From Prosthecobacter sp. (GTDB taxonomy: Bacteria > Verrucomicrobiota > Verrucomicrobiia > Verrucomicrobiales > Verrucomicrobiaceae), in NCBI RefSeq assembly GCF_034366625.1, contig NZ_JAXMIH010000010.1, positions 186,001 to 250,000 of the forward strand: a stretch of DNA of 64,000 nucleotides. Direction: 5' to 3'. The position numbers were made by a program, and so were the translations under genes. The notes beneath the pieces are model-generated. The model did no database searches. It worked only from the letters and a program-made list of their open reading frames with translations, and was not told where the DNA came from. This document shows positions 43,256 through 52,453 of the stretch, piece by piece. The first letter of the stretch is position 1; each line of letters begins with the position of its first letter.

Positions 43256-46200
43256 CTACTTCCCAAGCAAAAACGCCAGCAAGTCGCCCATCTGCTCCTT
43301 CGTGATCGCGGCTTCGAGGCCCACGGGCATGAGGGTGCGGTCGAGGCTCTTCATCTCCTTGATGGCGCTGCGGGAAAGCGTCTCTTTGGCTCCGCCCATC
43401 ATGGCGAGGACGACGCTGTCGCTGGTTTCGCTTTGAATGAGACCGCTGAGGGTGCGGCCGTCTTTCGTGTCGATCTGGTAAGCGCTCCAGCGGGCTTCGA
43501 ACATGCGATTCGGATCAAGAATGTCGGAGAGGAGGCCTTCCGGTGGCTTTACTTTCACGTCGGAGAGCGGCGGGCCGACATCGACACCTATCGTGCCGTG
43601 CTTGTGGCAGGTGATGCAGATGGTGGCGAAGACGGCTTGCCCCTTTTTGGCATCGCCGTGCATGGTGGTGGCGGCCATGTAGTTTTTGACGACAGCGGCG
43701 CGGTCGCTGCTGGCTTCGCCGAAAAGTTTTTTCGCAAGGTCGGCCATCTCTCCCTTGCCGCGCTGATAGCTCCAGCGCTTTTCGACATCGACCCAGGCGG
43801 TGGGGAACTCGCCCTTCTCCATGCGCTTGAAGAGTTCGAGCGCGGTGGTGGCGTTGGCGGTGAGGATGGCTGCGAGATCGCGCTTCAGTGCGGGGCCGGC
43901 CTTTGGCAGCAGTTCATAAATGAGCGGCGCGGTGCTGGTGGCAGCGAATTTCTTCAGCAAGGCCACGGCGGCGGTGGTCATCTCGGCAGGCTGGTTGCTG
44001 GTGAGCAGGCTTTTCATCACCGGCTCGACGGCGGCCCATTTCCTCGTGGAAAGCAGCGGTAGGACAGCGAGGCGTTGATCGAGCGGTGCTTTCGCGTCGG
44101 CGACGATAGCGTCGATCTTGGATTGCAGCGCGGCGATCTCTTTGGCGGCGTCTTCGTGGCCTTTGGGCAGCTTGGCAAGACCTTGGAGCAACGCGGGTTT
44201 CCACCAGAGGAGTTGGCCGGGTTGTTTTTGGAGAAGGAAAAGCGCTGCCTTCACATCCTCGGCCTCTGCATCGGCAAGAGCGCCAGCGGCAAAAGTGCGC
44301 ACGGTGGTGGAGCGGTCTTCGGAGAAGGTGCTGAAGAAGCTGTCACTGAGTTGGCTGAGGATACGGCCCATTTGCTTGCTGGAGGCGCTGGCGACCATTT
44401 TTGCCATCCAGGGATCGTCTGCGTGCTTCGTGAGGATCGCGGCGAGTTCCTTGGCATCGGTAATCCCTGGCACTTTCAGGAAGAGGGCGCGGTCGGCGTG
44501 TTCGGCGGGCACTTTGCCCCAACCCACTTCAGGAATGGCGTGATATTTGCCGGGAGTCTTGGTGACCAGCTTCTTGGTGCCTTTAGGCACGACACGCCAG
44601 ATGCGACCGTGGTTTTCGCCCTGGCGCATGTCGTGGGTTTTGACGAACTCTTCGGGGAAGAAGCGGGCGTGGTCGATCCAGCGGCGGTAGATGTCGCAGA
44701 TGTAGATCGCGCCGTCGGGGCCGGTGGTGAAGTTCACGGGGCGGCTCCATTCGTCGCTGCTGCGGAAGAACTCCGTGCGGTCGCCGACGCGGGTGGCTTT
44801 CAATGATGCGCCGTTCGGTTCGACTTTATAGCGGGTGACGAGCTGGCCGGTGGGATCGGGGACGAAGACGTTGTTGCGCAGCTCGGGCATGAGCTGGCCG
44901 CGATAGACGCCCAGGCCGGAACAAGCGGTGTTTGTGCCGGCATGGGCGTCTGCGGTGGTGTGCGTGATTTGCAGCGGATAGACGCGGGTCTCCGCGCCGG
45001 GTGTGGCGATGTCCTCATGCACCTGCGTGATGCCAGCGTGTGGATTCCGCAGCATGGCCTCGTAGGGCATGACGGTGAACATGAGCGGGTTGCGGTTCGA
45101 GCAGTAGAAGTGGTGGCCGTAGTCGTCGAAAGCGCCGCCGTACTGGCCTTTGCCGCCGGTGGGGGTGATCTCGCCGGTTTTGGGGTTCCATTTGAAGTTG
45201 GAGCCGGGAATGCCGACGACCTTGGTCGGTGCATCGGCGGGATAGATCTCGCGGGCATCGAGGCCGTTGTTGAAGTGGACGCAGCCATCGAGTCCCCAAC
45301 GCGGGGCGCTGACCTGGAGCTGGCTGTGCTTGGGATTGAAGCCACGGATGAGCGGTTTGATCTCGTCGGCCACGTTGTCGCCGTTGGTGTCTTTGAGGAA
45401 GAGAATCTGTGAGCGCGTGGTGGCAATGAGGCCGCCGTTGTAGGGGAGGAGGCCCTGCACGTTGTCCATGTGGTCGGCAAAGGTCACGGCCTTGTCCATG
45501 CGGCCGTCGCCGTCTTCGTCGGTGAGCAACTGGATGCGCGAGAGCCACGGATCGCCGGGATTCGGCGGGCCGAGCGGGTAGTCGCGCATATCGGCGACGA
45601 ACATGCGGCCTTTGTCGTCCCAAGTGGCCTCGACGGGATCAAGCACGAGCGGTTCGGCGGCGACGAGTTGCACCTCGTAATCGCCATCGAGCTGAATGCG
45701 CTTCATGGATTCCTCGGGCGAGAGCGGTTGGTCCTGACCATCGCGCACCGCACCGATGTCGCTGCCGCCGCTGGCCTGGATGGCGGACCATTTCTCTTTG
45801 AATTCGCCGAGCGGATACAGCTCGTAGCGGCGCACGATCATCTCCGCGCCTTCGGTCTGGAGGAGGATTTTGCCTTCGGCGGGTTTGCAGTCGAAAGCCT
45901 CGTTGATGAGCGCGCCGTTGACGAAATATTGCAGCGTGTCGCCTTTGGCGATGACTTCGAGGCGGTTCCACTCGCCGCTGGGGCTTTCGACATCGTTCTT
46001 GCCGCGAAAGCCGACTTTGTCCGCCCAGTCTTCATCACGACCTTTCCAATTGATGCGGCCTTTGGTCACGGTCTGGCGCAGTTCGCCCTTCTTCCAGATT
46101 TTCTCCTTGTCGCGGTCGAGTGTGAACTCGGCGGAGAGTGAGGTGGTCAGCTCCGTGCCGTCGGCGAGCTTTGGCGAGAGCACCAAAATGTCGCCCACGC

Positions 46201-46600
46201 CGCCCTCGATGATCTGCGCCTCGATGCTGGCCATCCAGGTGTCACCGTAGGCTCCGTGCGGGCCGTAGGCGTGGAGGAGGATGCCGTTGTCCTTCGCGGC
46301 CTTCTCGCGTTTGCCCCAGGTCTTCGCACCCCACTTGAATTCGATGACGAGATGGTAATCGCGGTAGTTTCCCTTGGTGGCGACGTAGCCGTAGCCGCGA
46401 CCACTGATGTTGAAGGTGCCATCCTTGGCGAAGGTCCAGATGTCTTTTGGATCATCGTGGAAATCGGCCTTGGGATTGACGTGGTGCTCCACGTTGCCGG
46501 ATTTGATGACTTCGAGGAGGTCGATCTTCTTCGTGACTGGCTGGGCCGTTAGGACTGATGCAACGGATAGGATCGATAGGACTGATGTGAGTAGGCGCAT
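43256..46600 (-). CDS. DUF1080 / PVC-type dehydrogenase / cytochrome c fusion protein
   Basis: A 1,114-residue secreted protein starting at 46600 with a signal peptide (about 19 residues). Residues about 25-270 are a DUF1080 (3-keto-disaccharide hydrolase, LamG-like) domain: YRDYHLVIEFKWGAKTWGKR, NGILLHAYGPHGAYG. Then comes a beta-propeller PVC-type membrane-bound dehydrogenase domain (LDGDYEVQLVAAEPLVLDPV, LLTDEDGDGRMD, FLKDTNGDNVADE), a helical HEAT-like region, and a c-type haem domain with C-I-T-C-H and GPPLSD. Typical of Planctomycetes/Verrucomicrobia. Likely a periplasmic sugar-oxidising enzyme handing electrons to its own haem; substrate unknown. Confidence 0.9.
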   Translation of the reverse strand: MRLLTSVLSILSVASVLTAQPVTKKIDLLEVIKSGNVEHHVNPKADFHDDPKDIWTFAKDGTFNISGRGYGYVATKGNYRDYHLVIEFKWGAKTWGKREKAAKDNGILLHAYGPHGAYGDTWMASIEAQIIEGGVGDILVLSPKLADGTELTTSLSAEFTLDRDKEKIWKKGELRQTVTKGRINWKGRDEDWADKVGFRGKNDVESPSGEWNRLEVIAKGDTLQYFVNGALINEAFDCKPAEGKILLQTEGAEMIVRRYELYPLGEFKEKWSAIQASGGSDIGAVRDGQDQPLSPEESMKRIQLDGDYEVQLVAAEPLVLDPVEATWDDKGRMFVADMRDYPLGPPNPGDPWLSRIQLLTDEDGDGRMDKAVTFADHMDNVQGLLPYNGGLIATTRSQILFLKDTNGDNVADEIKPLIRGFNPKHSQLQVSAPRWGLDGCVHFNNGLDAREIYPADAPTKVVGIPGSNFKWNPKTGEITPTGGKGQYGGAFDDYGHHFYCSNRNPLMFTVMPYEAMLRNPHAGITQVHEDIATPGAETRVYPLQITHTTADAHAGTNTACSGLGVYRGQLMPELRNNVFVPDPTGQLVTRYKVEPNGASLKATRVGDRTEFFRSSDEWSRPVNFTTGPDGAIYICDIYRRWIDHARFFPEEFVKTHDMRQGENHGRIWRVVPKGTKKLVTKTPGKYHAIPEVGWGKVPAEHADRALFLKVPGITDAKELAAILTKHADDPWMAKMVASASSKQMGRILSQLSDSFFSTFSEDRSTTVRTFAAGALADAEAEDVKAALFLLQKQPGQLLWWKPALLQGLAKLPKGHEDAAKEIAALQSKIDAIVADAKAPLDQRLAVLPLLSTRKWAAVEPVMKSLLTSNQPAEMTTAAVALLKKFAATSTAPLIYELLPKAGPALKRDLAAILTANATTALELFKRMEKGEFPTAWVDVEKRWSYQRGKGEMADLAKKLFGEASSDRAAVVKNYMAATTMHGDAKKGQAVFATICITCHKHGTIGVDVGPPLSDVKVKPPEGLLSDILDPNRMFEARWSAYQIDTKDGRTLSGLIQSETSDSVVLAMMGGAKETLSRSAIKEMKSLDRTLMPVGLEAAITKEQMGDLLAFLLGK
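46550..46587. repeat. Short direct repeat inside the signal peptide coding region
   Basis: TAGGACTGATG occurs at 46550-46560 and 46577-46587, with GGATAGGATCGATAGG between. On the coding (minus) strand this encodes the SVLSILSVASVL core of the signal peptide. The 27-base spacing keeps the frame. Confidence 0.6.
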
Positions 46601-46717
46601 GGCTAGATTACGGATGAAGAGAAGCAACCATTACGAAATGAGCACCACTGATGCAGACACGAATGAAGCCAAACTTGGTGCTTTTGTGACGGAACAACGG
46701 CACAAGCGCCGCCAACG

Positions 46718-47911
46718 TCACGAGAGCTTGTTCCGAAAATCCGCGTAACCGAACCGCCGCACCACGCGATACTCCTTCGTCGTTGGATCGTAGATCGCGA
46801 TGTCGGGATGCGGCACGCCGTTGAAGGTGGTCGTTTTGACCATCGTGTAGTGCGCCATGTCGGCAAACACGAGCCGCTGTCCAACCTTGAGCGGCTCAGG
46901 AAACGAAAAGCCTGACAGCACATCGCCCGCGAGACAGCTCATGCCGCCCATCTTGTATTCATGCGGAAACTCGCCCGGCAAGCCCGCGCCGAAAATGCGC
47001 GGACGGTAAGGCATCTCCAGGCAATCAGGCATGTGAGCCGTGGCAGAGAGGTCAAGAATGGCGGTCGGAGTATCCGACGCCACGATGTCCTGCACCTCGG
47101 CAATGAGGTAACCCGTGTTCAAACCGGCGGCCTCACCCGGTTCGATGTAAACTTCCTTGCCCCATTTCTCACGGAAGCTGCGCAGCACACGAATGAGACG
47201 CTCCACATCGTAGTCCTTGCGTGTGATGTGATGTCCGCCACCCATGTTCACCCACTGCACCTGCTCCAGCAGACGCGGGAATCGCTTTTCGACGGCGGCA
47301 ACAGTGCGTTCCAGCACGTCCGAATCCTGCTCGCACAACGCATGGAAGTGCAAACCCTCAATGCCGCTCAAATCCTCGCCTTCGAGCGCTTCGGCACGAA
47401 TGCCGAGGCGACAACCGGGCGAGCATGGGTCGTAAAGAGAGACTTCGACCTCGGAGTGCTCAGGATTCACGCGAATGCCGGGGCTGGGCGCATGACCGGC
47501 AGCTTTCGCGGCATCCAGCATCGGCTTGAACTTCCGAAACTGGGCCAGCGAGTTGAAGCTGATGTGATGGGCGATGGGAATGATCTCGCGCATCTCCGCC
47601 TCTTTGAATGCGGGCGCATAGACATGCACCTCCTTGCCAAACTCCTGCGCCAGCAGCGCCTCATTCAAACCGCTGGCACAGCAGCCGCTCAAATACTCAC
47701 GCATGATCGGAAACACGCTGAACATCGAGAAGCCCTTCAGCGCCAGCAGCACCTTGGCACCCGACTCGCTCTGCACGCGGTTGAGTTTCTCCATGTTTTT
47801 GCGCAGCAATGCCACATCGACCACATAAGCGGGCGTCTCGATGGCGTTGATGTCGAAGGCCGGATACGGCTGTTCGTAAACGTGCGAAGGCGTGAAGTCC
47901 GTGGATGCCAT
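46718..47911 (-). CDS. nspC: Carboxynorspermidine decarboxylase
   Basis: A 397-residue PLP enzyme of the alanine-racemase-fold type IV decarboxylases. The PLP Lys is in LLALKGFSMFSVFP. NMGGGHHITRKDYDVERL and IEPGEAAG mark the phosphate site, and the C-terminal FADMAHYTMVKTTTFNG with GLHFHALCEQ provide the active site of the dimer. It makes norspermidine or spermidine from carboxy precursors, the alternative polyamine route. The partner dehydrogenase is not adjacent. Single gene on the minus strand, preceded by two hairpins at 47968-48039. Confidence 0.95.
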   Translation of the reverse strand: MASTDFTPSHVYEQPYPAFDINAIETPAYVVDVALLRKNMEKLNRVQSESGAKVLLALKGFSMFSVFPIMREYLSGCCASGLNEALLAQEFGKEVHVYAPAFKEAEMREIIPIAHHISFNSLAQFRKFKPMLDAAKAAGHAPSPGIRVNPEHSEVEVSLYDPCSPGCRLGIRAEALEGEDLSGIEGLHFHALCEQDSDVLERTVAAVEKRFPRLLEQVQWVNMGGGHHITRKDYDVERLIRVLRSFREKWGKEVYIEPGEAAGLNTGYLIAEVQDIVASDTPTAILDLSATAHMPDCLEMPYRPRIFGAGLPGEFPHEYKMGGMSCLAGDVLSGFSFPEPLKVGQRLVFADMAHYTMVKTTTFNGVPHPDIAIYDPTTKEYRVVRRFGYADFRNKLS

Positions 47912-47967
47912 GGGGGCGCGGAGAATAGCGGCTCATACCAGCCTCGCAAGAGTCTCTCGTGTGATGT

Positions 47968-48039
47968 TCACGCTTCAGCGTGACAAAACGCACACAGACA
48001 CACGCTAGAGCTTGAACGACGCGCAGGCGGAGACGCCTG
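47968..48039. repeat. Two REP-like hairpins between the kinase gene and nspC
   Basis: TCACGCT/AGCGTGA forms a hairpin at 47968-47983. CAGGCG-GAGA-CGCCTG forms a tetraloop hairpin at 48024-48039, three bases beyond the kinase stop. The second could terminate the leftward kinase transcript. Both are near-perfect palindromes typical of dispersed REP elements. Confidence 0.6.
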
Positions 48040-48041
48040 TG

Positions 48042-49136
48042 TTACCGCACCACACGTGCGCCGGCACCAGCGATCGTCTTTTCGACTTCCTTGCGCGTTG
48101 CCATCGAGGTGTCGCCGGGGGTCGTGGAGGCGAGGGCACCGTGGGCGGCACCGTATTCGACCGCCTTCTGGGCGTCGTTGAACTCCATGAAGCCGAACTG
48201 CACGCCAGAGGCAAAGCTGTCGCCGCCGCCGACGCGGTCGAGGATTTCGAGGCCGGGATACTGGCGGCTCTCGTGGAACTTGCCGTCGTGCCAGAGAATA
48301 GCGCTCCAGTCGTTCTTGGTGGCGGTGATGACGTGACGCAGCGTGGTCGCGGCGACCTTGAAATTGGGGAACTCTTTCACTGCCGTCTCGATCATCGCCT
48401 TGAAGGCGTCGGTCTCGATGTGTCCGAGCGTCTCCTGGCCTTTGACGGCGAAACCGAGCGACGCGGTGAAGTCCTCCTCGTTGCCGATCATGACATCGAC
48501 ATACTTGGCGATCTCGCGGTTGACCTCCTGCGCCTTCTTCAGGCCGCCGATGGTTTTCCAAAGCGAGGGGCGGTAATTCAAATCGTAGCTGACAATCGTG
48601 CCGTGCTTGTTGGCGGCCTTGACCGCTTCGACGGTGAGTTCAGCGGTCGTGGCGGAAAGCGCGGCATAGATGCCGCCGGTGTGGAACCAGCGGACGCCGA
48701 GTTTGCCAAAGATGTGATCCCAGTCGATGTCGCCGAGCTTGAGCTGCGAAGCGGCCGTGTTGCCGCGATCTGGATTGCCGACGGCGCCGCGGATGCCGAA
48801 GCCGCGTTCGGTGAAATTCAGGCCGTTGCGGACGGTGCGGCCAATGCCGTCATCCTCACGCCACTTGATGAAGTCGGTCGCAACACCGCCCTGCATGATG
48901 AAATCCTCGATGAGATGACCCACCTCGTTGTCCACGAACGCGGTGACAACGGCGGTCTTGTAGCCGAAGCATTTTCTCAGGCCGCGGGAGGTGTTGTATT
49001 CGCCGCCGCCTTCCCATGCTTGAAAATTGCGTGCCGTGCGGATCCGGCCCTCACCGGGATCAAGACGGAGCATGACTTCGCCGAGCGAGATTTGATCGAA
49101 GGCGCAGGATTCGCGGGATTTGATGGAGAGGCTCAT
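48042..49136 (-). CDS. PfkB-family sugar kinase, 2-keto-3-deoxygluconate kinase-like
   Basis: A 364-residue ribokinase-fold kinase. The N-terminus (ISLGEVMLRLDPGEGRIRTA, WEGGGEYNTSRGL) matches KdgK-type enzymes, and the C-terminal PfkB signature is DRVGGGDSFASG with the catalytic Asp. It would phosphorylate 2-keto-3-deoxygluconate to the 6-phosphate, consistent with altronate dehydratase and a PL6 lyase in the same window, but related sugar kinases cannot be excluded. It lies 79 bases after the hydroxyacid dehydrogenase gene in the same direction and probably shares its transcript. Confidence 0.85.
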   Translation of the reverse strand: MSLSIKSRESCAFDQISLGEVMLRLDPGEGRIRTARNFQAWEGGGEYNTSRGLRKCFGYKTAVVTAFVDNEVGHLIEDFIMQGGVATDFIKWREDDGIGRTVRNGLNFTERGFGIRGAVGNPDRGNTAASQLKLGDIDWDHIFGKLGVRWFHTGGIYAALSATTAELTVEAVKAANKHGTIVSYDLNYRPSLWKTIGGLKKAQEVNREIAKYVDVMIGNEEDFTASLGFAVKGQETLGHIETDAFKAMIETAVKEFPNFKVAATTLRHVITATKNDWSAILWHDGKFHESRQYPGLEILDRVGGGDSFASGVQFGFMEFNDAQKAVEYGAAHGALASTTPGDTSMATRKEVEKTIAGAGARVVR

Positions 49137-49215
49137 GGTGTGGGAAAGAAGGAATGATGTCTGAATATGGAAAAATGTAGATCAGGAACGGGAGACGGTG
49201 GTTGCGGAGATTTGC

Positions 49216-50181
49216 TCAGAACTTGTTGGCCTGGGCGTGCGGCGGCTTGCCGGCGAGGAACAAAGTGAGATTCTCCACGGCACAGGTGGCCTGACGTTGC
49301 ACGCTCTCGAACGTGCGGGAGCCAATGTGCGGCGTCACGATGCAATTCGGCAGTTTGAGCAGCGGGTGATCGGCGGGCGGCGGTTCGTGCTCTAGCACAT
49401 CGGTGCCATAACCGGCCACCTGCCCTGATTGGAGGGCGGCAACAATGTCGTCAGTATGGACGATCTCGCCCCGCGCGCAGTTGAGGATGATGACGCCTTT
49501 TTTCATCTTGGCGATGGAGGCCGTGCAGATCATGTCGCGCGTCTCCGGCGTGAGGTTCGTATGCAGGGAGAGATAGTCCGAGCAGGCGAAAATTTCGTCG
49601 AGAGTGGCGGCCCGCTTCACGTTGTGCTCGGCGGCAAACTTGTCGTCCCAGTAGAGGTCGTAGCCGACGACTTCCATGCCGAACGCGCGGGCGCGGATGG
49701 CGACTTCCTTGCCGATGCGGCCACATCCGACGATGCCGATCGTCTTGCCCATCACCTCGTGGCCGGTCTTGCGTTTCCAGCCGCCTGCGCGCGTGGAATC
49801 ACAGTGGTAGAAAAAGTTTTTCTCGAGAGCGAGGAGCAGCAGGAAAGTGTGCTCGGCCACCGTGGTGTGATTGACGCCCGGCGTGAACAGCACGGGGATC
49901 TTGAACTCCGTGGCGCTCTTCACGTCGATCTTGTCGAGCCCGATGCCGTATTTGCTGATGACCTTGAGACGCGGAAGGGATTTTTCGATCACTGCGCGCG
50001 TGATGGCGTCATCGCCGCAGATGAAGGCGTCGAACTCGCCGGCGAGCTCGAGCATTCGCGATTCGGGCAGCGGGCCGCGCTCGCTGACGACCTCGAAACC
50101 GGCGGCGGTCATCAGGTCGTGATGCCGGCCAGGGGTGTCCTGGAACGACGTGGTGGTGAGGAGGACGCGGGTGGAGCTCAT
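49216..50181 (-). CDS. D-2-hydroxyacid dehydrogenase (phosphoglycerate-dehydrogenase-like)
   Basis: A 321-residue NAD-dependent dehydrogenase. The Rossmann motif is GIVGCGRIGKEVA. The catalytic Arg (NCARGEIV), Glu (LEHEPPPADHPLL) and His (VTPHIGSRTF) are all present. No ACT or regulatory domain, so it is a short form. Placement next to a KDG-type kinase suggests a sugar-acid or keto-acid substrate rather than serine synthesis, but this is inference. It sits between a kinase remnant and the intact kinase gene. Confidence 0.88.
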   Translation of the reverse strand: MSSTRVLLTTTSFQDTPGRHHDLMTAAGFEVVSERGPLPESRMLELAGEFDAFICGDDAITRAVIEKSLPRLKVISKYGIGLDKIDVKSATEFKIPVLFTPGVNHTTVAEHTFLLLLALEKNFFYHCDSTRAGGWKRKTGHEVMGKTIGIVGCGRIGKEVAIRARAFGMEVVGYDLYWDDKFAAEHNVKRAATLDEIFACSDYLSLHTNLTPETRDMICTASIAKMKKGVIILNCARGEIVHTDDIVAALQSGQVAGYGTDVLEHEPPPADHPLLKLPNCIVTPHIGSRTFESVQRQATCAVENLTLFLAGKPPHAQANKF

Positions 50182-50211
50182 GAGGAAAGAGTGGGTGGAT
50201 TCGAAGTTTGG

Positions 50212-50458
50212 TCAGGGGGATTTCATAGTCGGGAACAAACCCGCCGCAACCCGCATGCCACACATTGTATTCCCCGTCGCCCTCCCAGGCTGTGAAATGA
50301 CGCGTCGTGCGCACGCGTCCCTCACCGGGATCGAGGCGTAGCAAAACTTCACCGAGGGAGAGCAGGTCGGAGGCAGGTTGGGCGGAAATGGGCGTCGTCT
50401 GCCACGCGCCAGCGGCAAAGAACTCCACGCTGGAATTTATGCCGGTTGAAGTTAGCAT
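50212..50458 (-). pseudogene. Truncated, frameshifted remnant of a PfkB-family kinase gene
   Basis: Starting from an ATG at 50458 the frame reads LLSLGEVLLRLDPGEGRVRTT and FTAWEGDGEYNV, which parallels the N-terminus of the intact kinase at 48042-49136. Just after EYNV a one-base shift is needed to continue as ACGLRRVCSRL, matching the intact SRGLRKCF region, and it then hits a stop. The remaining roughly 280 codons are missing and the hydroxyacid dehydrogenase gene starts just beyond (50181). A decayed duplicate. Confidence 0.75.
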
Positions 50459-50464
50459 GAGCCC

Positions 50465-51058
50465 ATGACACGCCGCCTCGCCTGCCTCGCCATTGCATTG
50501 CTGCTCAGCACCACCGGATTTTCCCAGTCCGCACCGTCCGAGTTCAAACCGTGGACGCAGCACAGTTTCGATTTTGAAACCGGCATGCTGTGGAAGGTGG
50601 GTGGTGACACCACCTTCAACTACCGCATCGTTCCCTTCATCGTTTCCTGGCGCACACCGGAAATGTTCGGCCTGCATTTCCAAAACGGCTCCGCGCTCAG
50701 CGTGCGCAACAAGTTCAGCCTCATGGCCAACTGGTTCGAAACAGGCTCGGAAAATCGTTACCTCGGCCTTTCCGGCGCACCATCCATCGAATGGTGGGAT
50801 CCCACGGCGACATGGAGCGTCTTTGGCTCCATCGGCGGCGGTGTGGGCTGGGTGGACGCTCAGAACGTGCCCGGCGGCCAGGGCCAGGACTTCACGCTGA
50901 ACTGGTTTGGCCAGCTCGGCGTCTCGCGCACGATCACTCAAGACTGGTCCCTGCGTGCCAGTGCGATGTTCCAGCACCTCTCCAACGGCGGTCAAACCAA
51001 TCCCAACCCCGGCCTCGACTCCCTGGGCATCCTGATCGGCCTCAGCCGGGATTTTTAG
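50465..51058 (+). CDS. PagL-like lipid A 3-O-deacylase
   Basis: A 197-residue outer-membrane beta-barrel protein with a signal peptide (about 20 residues, GFSQ). The C-terminal signature FQHLSNGGQTNPNPGLDSLG contains the His and Ser of the PagL active site (HxSN), followed by a terminal strand ending in Phe, as expected for an outer-membrane barrel. PagL removes an acyl chain from lipid A, altering envelope properties. Monocistronic, divergent from the kinase remnant (gap of six bases between starts). Confidence 0.85.
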   Translation: MTRRLACLAIALLLSTTGFSQSAPSEFKPWTQHSFDFETGMLWKVGGDTTFNYRIVPFIVSWRTPEMFGLHFQNGSALSVRNKFSLMANWFETGSENRYLGLSGAPSIEWWDPTATWSVFGSIGGGVGWVDAQNVPGGQGQDFTLNWFGQLGVSRTITQDWSLRASAMFQHLSNGGQTNPNPGLDSLGILIGLSRDF

Positions 51059-51118
51059 TGGCGGCGAAATGAGGCTCGCATGCGGGTTGGAAGCATTTCA
51101 TGGTGAGATTGCATCATC

Positions 51119-52348
51119 ATGAGCTTCAAATTCCTGCCCGCAGTCGTCCTCTCCATCTCTCTGGCTTCCGCCGCAGACACCTACTTCCCACAACCCGACA
51201 GCGAAGGTGGCTGGCGTGAGGCGAAAACGGCAAAAGAATGCCGTGACCTCGCGGGCATGGATTTGGTGAAGCTGGAACCCGCTTACACGATCACCGAGCG
51301 CTCGACTGGCAACGGCGGCCTGCTCGTGGTTCACAACGGTTATCTCTGCTTCGAGCGCTACTTCGGCCGTGCCAGTCGCAACTGCAATCCCGACATGGCC
51401 TCCACCGGCAAGGCCTTTTGCAGCATCGCCTGCGGCATCATGCTGCATGAGTTCAAAGACAAAATCCCCGCAGGTCTCGACACCAAGGTCTTCACGGAAC
51501 AGTATCTGCCTCAGGCCTTCCCGCTGAACGATCCGCGCAAAGCAAACATCACCCTCGGTCAGCTTCTCTGCATGACCGGAGGTTACTGGGGAGAAGGACA
51601 AACGCCCACCGGCTACGTCAAAGGCGATCCGAAACCGAAAGCACTCAAACCCGTTCCCGGCCAGAACATCCGTGATCTCGACAAATCCTCACTCGATGTG
51701 CCGCTGTGGTGCGATCCGGGCGCCGGTTACTCGTATTCCTCCCCTTCCCCGCACATCGCCAGCATCGTGCTGCGCAACGTGAGCGGCATGGAGTTGAAGA
51801 ACTTCATTCACGAACGCCTCGCCAAGCCACAAGGCTGGGGCGCGTGGGATTACTGCCTGCATCGCGGCGATTTCGTGATGCCGCACGCGAACGGAGCCGG
51901 CAGCACCACTTTGCACGCTACGGACGCCCTGCGCTTCGGCTACTGCCTCGCTCAAAACGGCAAATGGAAGGATCAGCAACTCGTCCCGCTCGATTACATC
52001 CAAAAATGCCAGACCTGGAGTCCCTACAACCCTCACACGCCCTTCAGTCTGCAATGGGAGCACAACGCCGACGGTCATGTGGCCGGAGCGCCGAAGGATG
52101 CCTTCTGGAAAAGCGGTGCCGGTGGCTTCTGCCTCTATGTCGTGCCCTCGCTCGACCTCGTCATCTACAAGCTCGGCGGCAAGGACGGCCAGTATGATCC
52201 CACGCTCACACGCATCCCGCAGCCTGAGCAGAAGCACGATCGCGACAACTGGCAGCCTATTCCCGGCAACGCCTTTCAGGAAGGCAGCGGCGCGGCCTCG
52301 CTCGGACGCGTGCTGGAGATGGTGTGCGCGGCAGTGCGGCTGGAGTAG
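51119..52348 (+). CDS. Secreted serine hydrolase, beta-lactamase/transpeptidase-like
   Basis: A 409-residue protein with a signal peptide (about 18 residues, ASAAD). It belongs to the class C beta-lactamase-like serine hydrolases: the SxxK motif is S-T-G-K in MASTGKAFCSIACG, and a YSYSSPSP segment could supply the second motif (YxS/N). GNGGLLVVHNGYLCFERYFGR precedes the active Ser as usual. Members include esterases and peptidases; real beta-lactam resistance is unlikely. It ends about 20 bases before the first RAYT-associated hairpin. Confidence 0.82.
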   Translation: MSFKFLPAVVLSISLASAADTYFPQPDSEGGWREAKTAKECRDLAGMDLVKLEPAYTITERSTGNGGLLVVHNGYLCFERYFGRASRNCNPDMASTGKAFCSIACGIMLHEFKDKIPAGLDTKVFTEQYLPQAFPLNDPRKANITLGQLLCMTGGYWGEGQTPTGYVKGDPKPKALKPVPGQNIRDLDKSSLDVPLWCDPGAGYSYSSPSPHIASIVLRNVSGMELKNFIHERLAKPQGWGAWDYCLHRGDFVMPHANGAGSTTLHATDALRFGYCLAQNGKWKDQQLVPLDYIQKCQTWSPYNPHTPFSLQWEHNADGHVAGAPKDAFWKSGAGGFCLYVVPSLDLVIYKLGGKDGQYDPTLTRIPQPEQKHDRDNWQPIPGNAFQEGSGAASLGRVLEMVCAAVRLE

Positions 52349-52361
52349 TCCGCAAATTGGC

Positions 52362-52435
52362 GTGCTCCTCACACTCCGTGTGCGGTGTCAGGATTGACAT
52401 TGAAGCCCAGACCGCACATGGAATGTGCGGACCAC
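52362..52435. repeat. Left REP pair flanking the RAYT gene
   Basis: Two hairpins: CACAC-TCC-GTGTG (52370-52382) and CCGCACAT-GGA-ATGTGCGG (52412-52430), with conserved flanks GTGCTCC and ACCAC. The same two hairpins occur as an inverted copy at 53117-53191, so the transposase gene lies between a pair of mirror-image REP doublets. Confidence 0.85.
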
Positions 52436-52453
52436 ATCGCTTCCCGGCCTGCC

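Noticed and set aside
50009-50995. 328-codon leftward open frame across the kinase remnant and PagL-like gene
   Set aside because: Most of it is antisense to the PagL-like gene and out of frame with the dehydrogenase; only the short kinase-like segment is meaningful and is reported as a remnant.
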